Shown here: in pieces, positions 62,727-64,000 of the stretch
Layout of the letters: every line of letters starts with the position of its first letter
How positions within the stretch are numbered: the first letter of the stretch is position 1
Source of the DNA: S139-23 sp047639315
GTDB taxonomy: Bacteria; Planctomycetota; GCA-002687715; DRQF01
Reading direction: 5' to 3'
NCBI GenBank assembly: GCA_047639315.1
Contig: JBLINQ010000002.1
Location: forward strand, 26,014 to 90,013
DNA length: 64,000 nucleotides
The notes under the pieces: generated by a model
What the model was told of the DNA's origin: nothing
The model's database searches: none
What the model saw: only the letters and a program-made list of their open reading frames with translations
Program-made: the position numbers and the translations under genes

Positions 62727-64000
62727 ATGAAGAACGTAAGGCTGATATCGACTTGGGTGTTGTCCACCCTGTTCGTTTTCTCGCTTATTGCCTGCGGCGA
62801 AGCAGAGCCAAAGAAGTCCCACATTGACGAGAAGAGGGAAGCCATCATTGGATTCCCTTCACCTCCAGACACTCTAAGCCCCGTTGAGTATCGCAGTGCT
62901 CGGTCAAGTCTGATCGTCGAACGATTCTTGTCTTTGCCATTGCTCGAACGCGATGTTCAATCATCCAATCTCATTCCGGCCCTGGCCGCGAAGTTGCCCG
63001 AACTTGTCGGTAAGGCCTTTCGGTGGACACTTCGGCCAGAAGCCAAGTTCGCCGATGGGACGCCCCTTGACTCTGCCGACATCAAGCGGACGATCGACTT
63101 CTTGAAAGCCGGCAAATTCCCAGGCAAACAGAGTGACGCGGTACGCGGGATCCGCCATGTTCAGGTGGTGAGTTCGCACGTCTTTGATCTTGAATTTGAA
63201 AACGCCGGCTACTTAGATGTCGAGCGGTTTGGGACTACCTTCGCGGTCTTGCCCGGTTCGTTTACGTCATCCACCTCGGATCAACCTGCTGCCTTTTCTG
63301 GGTGCGGCCCCTTCATTTTGGGGCTTTCGAATTCGACTGAGACGATCCTCGAGCGGAACCAGGAGTGGTGGGGCGATCAGTGCCCGGATCTCCGTGGGCG
63401 TTTTGATCTTGATGTACTGCGTCTTCGTTATGTCGTTGATCAAAGTTCACTCCCATTTCTGTTGAAAGAAGGTGCCATCCACTTGGCACCCATATCTGGA
63501 GATCAAGCGAAGACCTTCGGTGGATCGCGGGCGAAGGTCGAGCGCTTCCAATCAACGAGCTTCAGTTTCGTGGGCTGGAATTGCAAGAAGGGCATCGCGT
63601 CAAGTGCGGTAGCCCGCCAGGTGTTAGGGCGGCTCATTCCGAGAGAGAAAATCGCATCGCGCTCATCCTCACTGCAGCCGCATGCTGGCTTATTTCAGAC
63701 CATGAATCCTCATGGTCGGGCGAACGTGGTAACCGCAGCCGAGCTGAAAGGCATTGGCTTAAGCGATGTGACAGGCAACGGGAAGTTGGAATGGCAATCA
63801 AGAGCCTTCCAACTCCGGGTCTTATTGCCCACCGGAAAGATTCCATGGGCTGAGGAGACAATTTCGGCCTGGCGGGATGTTGCTGCCCAGCGTGGGCTTG
63901 TGCTCGCGGTTGAGCGACTTCCGGTTCCTATTCTCATCGACCGACTTCAGGCCGGTGACTTTGATGCATTCGCCATCATTTGGCGAGTTCGTCACCAAGA
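62727..64000 (+). CDS. ABC transporter substrate-binding lipoprotein (SBP_bac_5), 3' end outside the window
   Basis: The frame starts at ATG 62727 and is open to the last base of the window, so the end is missing; at least 424 residues are present. A lipoprotein signal ends in LIAC (Cys23), giving a membrane-anchored periplasmic protein. The solute-binding family 5 signature is clear: FRWTLRPEAKFADGTPLDSADIKRT (about 104-128), FSGCGPFIL (about 191-199) and ERNQEWWGDQCPD (about 208-220). Such proteins bind peptides, nickel or sugars for Opp/Dpp-type importers. It lies 39 bases after the kinase-activator gene, so transport and signalling may be linked. The ligand is not readable from sequence. 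Confidence 0.87.
   Translation, partial: MKNVRLISTWVLSTLFVFSLIACGEAEPKKSHIDEKREAIIGFPSPPDTLSPVEYRSARSSLIVERFLSLPLLERDVQSSNLIPALAAKLPELVGKAFRWTLRPEAKFADGTPLDSADIKRTIDFLKAGKFPGKQSDAVRGIRHVQVVSSHVFDLEFENAGYLDVERFGTTFAVLPGSFTSSTSDQPAAFSGCGPFILGLSNSTETILERNQEWWGDQCPDLRGRFDLDVLRLRYVVDQSSLPFLLKEGAIHLAPISGDQAKTFGGSRAKVERFQSTSFSFVGWNCKKGIASSAVARQVLGRLIPREKIASRSSSLQPHAGLFQTMNPHGRANVVTAAELKGIGLSDVTGNGKLEWQSRAFQLRVLLPTGKIPWAEETISAWRDVAAQRGLVLAVERLPVPILIDRLQAGDFDAFAIIWRVRHQ

Noticed and set aside
1..64000. CRISPR array, prophage or insertion sequence
   Set aside because: No spaced direct repeats, transposase, integrase or phage structural genes were found on either strand.

Overview
This window reads as a dense bacterial chromosome segment of moderate G+C that uses the standard bacterial code. 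Start codons are ATG, GTG and TTG. I see no phage, insertion sequence or CRISPR array. Several traits point to the PVC superphylum, most likely a deep-branching planctomycete: a double-length UvrA, a very long GreA-type factor like the chlamydial one, HGD-type Ser/Thr kinases, FG-GAP secreted proteins and squalene-cyclase-type repeat proteins. This placement is inferred from gene content and was not tested by phylogeny.

Layout. Positions 1-6.2 kb hold a tightly packed plus-strand operon: a TPR/HEAT protein that enters from the left edge, galE, dacB, mgsA/rarA, suhB and an ArsC-like phosphatase. After a gene-poor 0.6 kb gap, 6.8-16.4 kb carries overlapping genes for a tandem-fused UvrA, an XPB-type helicase and a protein sharing an XPB N-terminal-like domain, which looks like a nucleotide excision repair module. 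From 16.4 to 18.7 kb come a small membrane protein and a HEAT-repeat protein. From 18.7 to 24.6 kb lie a GreA-like factor, a GNAT acyltransferase, a serine-palmitoyltransferase-like enzyme and a divergent epimerase-type reductase. The last three are a candidate sphingolipid (ceramide) pathway, with a palindrome over a near-consensus promoter. Two glycosyltransferases, a PP2C phosphatase, an amidohydrolase, a TPR protein and a subtilase with FG-GAP repeats follow up to 33.2 kb.

Positions 33.4-42 kb contain sfsA, a Gfo/Idh/MocA oxidoreductase, an ECF sigma/anti-sigma pair, a GT39 and GT2 pair, tRNA-Arg(ACG) with its own promoter and terminator, a TVP38-type membrane protein and a ferrochelatase with an N-terminal membrane extension. 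Positions 42-46.7 kb carry an AlgX/AlgJ-like and MBOAT (AlgI-like) pair for polysaccharide O-acetylation, then a carboxypeptidase-regulatory-domain protein. Positions 46.9-53.3 kb hold a large secreted toroid protein, a transmembrane Ser/Thr kinase and a secreted protein with eight CxxC motifs, all on the minus strand.

The right end starts with the SRP RNA gene, followed by the classical dnaX-ybaB-recR block. Next comes rpoN, and directly after it a 1527-residue protein that joins a Ser/Thr kinase, a degenerate ATPase-like region, TPRs, GAF, a sigma-54 activator AAA+ domain and a Fis-type HTH. An SBP_bac_5 lipoprotein runs off the right edge. The strongest candidates for undescribed biology are the uvrA-XPB-partner operon, the kinase/sigma-54-activator fusion beside rpoN, and the putative ceramide locus with its operator.
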